From: Mesorhizobium sp. M1B.F.Ca.ET.045.04.1.1
Lineage (GTDB): Bacteria > Pseudomonadota > Alphaproteobacteria > Rhizobiales > Rhizobiaceae
Reading direction: 5' to 3'
DNA: 64,000 bases
Assembly: GCF_003952465.1 (NCBI RefSeq)
Contig: NZ_CP034448.1
Span: 7,231,001-7,295,000, forward strand
The notes beneath the pieces were generated by a model that was not told where the DNA came from, did not search any database, and was given only the letters and a program-made list of their open reading frames with translations. A program made the position numbers and the translations under genes. Shown here piece by piece: positions 61,030 through 64,000 of this stretch. The stretch's first letter is position 1. Every line of letters begins with the position of its first letter.

Positions 61030-61449
61030 ATGCGCATCACCCAAGGGGCCTTTTCCTTCCTGCCCGACCTGACCGACGACCAGATTCGCGCGCAGGTGCA
61101 GTATTGCATCGACAACAAATGGGCCGTCAGCCTCGAGGTCACCGACGACCCGCACCCGCGCAATGTCTATTGGGAGATGTGGGGTCACCCGATGTTCGAC
61201 AATCCCGACGCGGCGGCGCTGATGATGGAGCTCAACGCATGCCGCAAGCTCTATGGCGACCGCTATATCCGCGTCGTCGCTTTCGATGCCTCGCATGGCT
61301 GGGAATCGGTGAAGCTCTCCTTCATCGTCAACCGTCCCGCCGAGGAACCCGGCTACCGACTCGAGCGGCAGGAAACTGCGGGCCGCATGATCCGCTACAC
61401 CACCAAGCCCTATGCCGCCGACAAGCCGGCTGGAGCAAGGTACGGCTGA
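61030..61449 (+). CDS. cbbS: Rubisco small subunit (red-type)
   Basis: A 139-residue subunit. It starts MRITQGAFSFLPDLTDDQIRAQVQYCIDN, then EVTDDPHPRNVYWEMWGHPMFD and a longer C-terminal tail (GYRLERQETAGRMIRYTTKPYAADKP) that forms the central solvent-channel barrel in red-type enzymes. The length is typical of red-type small subunits (about 138-140) and greater than that of green-type. It lies 11 bases after cbbL and 24 before cbbX. AAGGAGA precedes the ATG. Confidence 0.95.
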   Translation: MRITQGAFSFLPDLTDDQIRAQVQYCIDNKWAVSLEVTDDPHPRNVYWEMWGHPMFDNPDAAALMMELNACRKLYGDRYIRVVAFDASHGWESVKLSFIVNRPAEEPGYRLERQETAGRMIRYTTKPYAADKPAGARYG

Positions 61450-61473
61450 TCATCGCGACAAGAGGAGAATGCC

Positions 61474-62412
61474 ATGTCGGCGCCAGCCTTGGCCGAAACG
61501 GAAGCGCCTCAAAACGCCGTCCCGGCAGCGATCGATCTGCGCGAGGAATTCGAAACCTCCGGCGTCAAGGACGTCCTGGCCGAGCTTGACCGCGATCTGA
61601 TCGGGCTCGCCCCGGTCAAGAGGCGCATCCGCGAGACGGCAGCACTCCTGCTGGTCGAGCGGGCGCGCCGGCGCATGGGACTCGCGCACGAAACGCCGAC
61701 ATTGCATATGAGCTTCACCGGCAATCCGGGCACCGGCAAGACGACCGTGGCGCTGCGCATGGCCGACCTGCTGCATCGACTCGGCTATATACGCAAGGGC
61801 CATCTGGTCTCGGTGACGCGCGATGACCTGGTCGGCCAGTATATCGGCCACACCGCGCCCAAGACGAAGGAGTTCCTGAAGAAGGCGATGGGCGGGGTGC
61901 TGTTCATCGACGAGGCCTATTACCTCTACCGGCCGGAAAACGAGCGCGATTACGGCCAGGAAGCGATCGAGATCCTGCTGCAGGTGATGGAGAACCAGCG
62001 CGACGACCTCGTGGTGATCCTCGCCGGCTATGCGCAGCGTATGGACCGCTTCTTCGAAAGCAATCCGGGATTCCGCTCGCGCATCGCCCACCACATTGAC
62101 TTTCCCGACTATTCCGACGACGAGCTCCTCAGGATCGCGGAACAAATGCTCGAAAAGCAAAACTATCTGTTCGACACTAAGGCAATCGGGGCGATGGTCG
62201 ACTACATCGCACGCCGCCGCGCGCAGCCGCATTTCGCCAACGCCCGTTCGATCCGCAACGCGCTCGACCGTGCCCGGCTGCGACAGGCCAACCGCCTGTT
62301 CGAGAGCGCCAACGGGCCGCTTGACGCCAAGGCGCTGTCGACGATCTCGGTCGAGGACATCACCGCCAGCCGGGTGTTCGCGCCGAATCCTGGCGAAGGA
62401 GAAAGCAAATGA
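61474..62412 (+). CDS. cbbX: Rubisco activase CbbX
   Basis: A 312-residue AAA+ protein that removes inhibitory sugar phosphates from red-type Rubisco. Walker A is SFTGNPGTGKTTVALRMADL (about 79-98), Walker B VLFIDEAYYLYRP (about 141), and the hexamer features follow (GFRSRIAHHIDFPDYSDDEL, sensor 2 ARSIRNALDRARLRQAN near 256). AGAGGAG precedes the ATG. Its stop overlaps the cbbE ATG by four bases. Its presence right after cbbLS fits a red-type system. Confidence 0.95.
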   Translation: MSAPALAETEAPQNAVPAAIDLREEFETSGVKDVLAELDRDLIGLAPVKRRIRETAALLLVERARRRMGLAHETPTLHMSFTGNPGTGKTTVALRMADLLHRLGYIRKGHLVSVTRDDLVGQYIGHTAPKTKEFLKKAMGGVLFIDEAYYLYRPENERDYGQEAIEILLQVMENQRDDLVVILAGYAQRMDRFFESNPGFRSRIAHHIDFPDYSDDELLRIAEQMLEKQNYLFDTKAIGAMVDYIARRRAQPHFANARSIRNALDRARLRQANRLFESANGPLDAKALSTISVEDITASRVFAPNPGEGESK

Positions 62413-63098
62413 CCGCAAAGACCATCATCGCCCCTTCCGTTCTGTCGTCGGATTTCTCGCGGCTCGGCGACGAGGTCGAAGCGGTCGCGCGGGCGGGCGC
62501 CGACTGGATCCATCTCGACGTGATGGACGGGCATTTCGTGCCCAACATCACCTTCGGTCCGCCGGTGATCAAGGCGATCCGCAATCGAACCGACAGGATC
62601 TTCGACTGTCATCTGATGATCGCGCCGGCCGATCCCTATCTCGCCGCCTTTGCCGACGCCGGTTGCGACATCATCACGGTGCATGCCGAGGCCGGGCCGC
62701 ATCTCGACCGTTCGCTGCAGGCGATCAGGAGCCTCGGCAAGAAGGCCGGCGTATCGCTCAATCCGTCGACGCCGGAAAGCGTCATCGAATATGTTCTTGA
62801 CCGGCTCGATCTGGTGCTTCTGATGACGGTCAATCCGGGTTTCGGCGGCCAGGCCTTCATTCCGGCCGTCATCGACAAGGTCAGGCGGGTCAAGGCGCTG
62901 GTCGGCCAACGCCCGATCGACATCGAGATCGACGGCGGCGTCACGCCCGAGACGGCTCCCCTGGTCACCGCGGCCGGCGCCAATGTGCTCGTCGCCGGCT
63001 CCGCCGTCTTCAAGGGCGGTACTGCCGACGCCTACCGAACCAATATAGCCGCGATCCGCCACGCCGCCGACAGGGTGGCCGCAAGGGAACCGGCATGA
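62409..63098 (+). CDS. cbbE: Ribulose-phosphate 3-epimerase
   Basis: A 229-residue TIM-barrel enzyme interconverting ribulose- and xylulose-5-phosphate in the cycle. IIAPSVLSSDFSRLGDEVEAV opens it, then HLDVMDGHFVPNITFGPPVIK (about 35-55) with metal ligands, CHLMI, TVHAEA and MTVNPGFGGQAFIPAVIDKVR (about 138), and EIDGGVTPETAP with the second catalytic Asp (near 177). The start overlaps cbbX and the stop overlaps cbbZ, both by four bases. All active-site residues are present. Confidence 0.94.
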   Translation: MTAKTIIAPSVLSSDFSRLGDEVEAVARAGADWIHLDVMDGHFVPNITFGPPVIKAIRNRTDRIFDCHLMIAPADPYLAAFADAGCDIITVHAEAGPHLDRSLQAIRSLGKKAGVSLNPSTPESVIEYVLDRLDLVLLMTVNPGFGGQAFIPAVIDKVRRVKALVGQRPIDIEIDGGVTPETAPLVTAAGANVLVAGSAVFKGGTADAYRTNIAAIRHAADRVAAREPA

Positions 63099-63799
63099 GT
63101 CTCGCAGTAAAGGACATCGAAGGCTCGTCGCTTCGCGCCGTCTTCTTCGATCTCGACGGCACACTCGTTGATTCCGCTCCGGACATCGCGGCGGCCGTCA
63201 ATGAATTGATGGCAGGTTTCGGGCTGGCGCCGCATTCATTGGAAGCTGTCCGCGGCATGATCGGCAACGGAATCGGGGCACTGGTGGAGCGTGCATTCGC
63301 CACCCATGGCGTCGCGCTTTCGCGTCAGGAATTTCGCGAGCGCCACGCGACGATGATCGACATCTATGCCGACAATCTCACCCGCTTGACCACGCTCCGG
63401 CCCGGGGCTGCACAGGCCCTGTCGGCTGCCCGCAAAGCGGGATTGCGGACAGGCGTGGTCACCAACAAGCCAGAAGGTTTCTCGCGCATTATTCTGTCGC
63501 GTTTCGATCTGCTGGCGGAACTGGACGTTGTGATCGGTGGCGACAGCGGCTACCCGAAAAAGCCCTCCCCCGAGATGCTGTTGGCCGCGTGCAGGAGCTG
63601 CGGCTGCGATGCACATGAGGCGGTGCTTGTCGGCGATAGCGGGACCGACGTGCAAACGGCTAGGGCAGCGGACATGGTGTGCGCCATCGTGCGGGGCGGC
63701 TATACGGCCGTCGCGCCAGAGGCTCTCGGCGCGGATGTCGTGATCGACCGGCTCGATGAACTCGAACCGAAGTTCTTCGCGGCCAGCAGGGCTCAATAA
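63095..63799 (+). CDS. cbbZ: Phosphoglycolate phosphatase
   Basis: A 234-residue HAD phosphatase that removes 2-phosphoglycolate, the product of Rubisco's oxygenase side reaction. AVFFDLDGTLVDSAPDIAAAVNEL (about 15-38) has the nucleophile Asp, GVVTNKPEGFSRIIL (about 120) supplies the Thr and Lys regions, and VLVGDSGTDVQTARAADM (about 177-194) has the metal-binding Asp pair. It overlaps cbbE by four bases and cbbY by one base. Length and place match gph/cbbZ of rhizobial cbb operons. Confidence 0.92.
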   Translation: MSLAVKDIEGSSLRAVFFDLDGTLVDSAPDIAAAVNELMAGFGLAPHSLEAVRGMIGNGIGALVERAFATHGVALSRQEFRERHATMIDIYADNLTRLTTLRPGAAQALSAARKAGLRTGVVTNKPEGFSRIILSRFDLLAELDVVIGGDSGYPKKPSPEMLLAACRSCGCDAHEAVLVGDSGTDVQTARAADMVCAIVRGGYTAVAPEALGADVVIDRLDELEPKFFAASRAQ

Positions 63800-64000
63800 T
63801 GCCGATTCGCGCGATCGTCTTCGACGTTGACGGCACTCTGGCCGAGACGGAAGACCTGCACCGGCGTTCTTTCAATCAGTCGTTCGCGGAGCACGGCCTA
63901 AGCTGGAATTGGGATAGCGCCCTTTATACGGAGCTGCTCGCAATAGCGGGCGGGCGCGAACGCATTATCGCCTATAGCTGCAGGATGCAGTGCCAGCTCG
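63799..64000 (+). CDS. cbbY: CbbY-type HAD phosphatase, 3' end outside the window
   Basis: Only the first 67 codons are present. MPIRAIVFDVDGTLAETEDLHRRSFNQSFAEHGLSWNWD is the opening of CbbY, with the HAD nucleophile Asp in FDVDGT. CbbY of red-type Rubisco operons hydrolyses xylulose-1,5-bisphosphate, an inhibitor of the enzyme. Its ATG overlaps the cbbZ stop by one base (TAATG). The frame is open to the last base. Confidence 0.85.
   Translation, partial: MPIRAIVFDVDGTLAETEDLHRRSFNQSFAEHGLSWNWDSALYTELLAIAGGRERIIAYSCRMQCQL

Noticed and set aside
1..64000. tRNA, rRNA, CRISPR arrays, intact insertion sequences, prophage genes
   Set aside because: I looked for tRNA-like cloverleafs near gene ends, regularly spaced repeats, and integrase or terminase patterns and saw none that hold up; a dedicated RNA scan could still find a small RNA.

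Overview
The window looks like chromosome of a GC-rich alphaproteobacterium of the order Hyphomicrobiales (Rhizobiales), most likely Mesorhizobium or a near relative. The grounds are a red-type (form I) Rubisco operon with cbbX, a four-subunit sarcosine oxidase operon, a dctA/dctBD locus with a sigma-54 promoter and DctD-type sites, an IRO-box-like motif before an iron-siderophore transporter, and several copies of palindromic intergenic repeats that I recall from rhizobia. No rRNA, tRNA, CRISPR array or intact mobile element was seen.

Layout. 1-33 kb is signalling, transport and glycan metabolism. It has a polysaccharide deacetylase (5' open), two head-to-head class III nucleotide cyclases with large sensory/ATPase/TPR parts, an unrecognised 461-residue protein, a GNAT acetyltransferase, a membrane protein, a third cyclase, a methyltransferase preceded by the stub of a lost sugar epimerase, an oligopeptide-type ABC importer (fused ATPase, binding protein, two permeases), a fourth cyclase and a DUF3095 cyclase-like protein. 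Then follow a glycosyltransferase and deacetylase pair, an MBL-fold hydrolase, a stand-alone cyclic-nucleotide-binding protein, an ABC exporter with a highly aberrant nucleotide-binding domain, a methyltransferase-like gene and three coupled glycosyltransferases. 32.5-33.6 kb is a graveyard holding an IS256-type transposase remnant and the tail of an AraC-type regulator. A MscS-type channel follows.

36-42 kb: TetR regulator and soxBDAG for demethylation of sarcosine. soxA carries an in-frame TGA where the conserved Trp after FYYKTFM is expected. A 28-bp near-perfect palindrome lies upstream of soxB. 42-46 kb: two small proteins and a fhuD/fhuB-type ferric-siderophore importer without its ATPase. 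46-48 kb: a pseudouridine synthase and a histidine phosphatase, convergent on a long inverted repeat. 48-53 kb: dctA diverging from dctB-dctD.

53-64 kb: Calvin-cycle operon cbbP-T-G-K-A-L-S-X-E-Z-Y, all on the + strand and tightly packed. It appears beheaded: cbbR and cbbF are absent and cbbP is missing its first codons, its P-loop now running on from the 3' end of an unrelated small membrane-protein gene.

How it fits together. The sox, dct and cbb blocks suggest growth on methylated amines, C4-dicarboxylates and possibly CO2, but soxA and cbbP each carry a visible lesion. The least described part is 1.7-32.5 kb. Five cyclase-fold genes lie within 20 kb. A free cNMP sensor, an MBL hydrolase and a catalytically degenerate ABC exporter sit together among glycosyltransferases and a deacetylase, which could be a cyclic-nucleotide-controlled glycan assembly/export system (inference).
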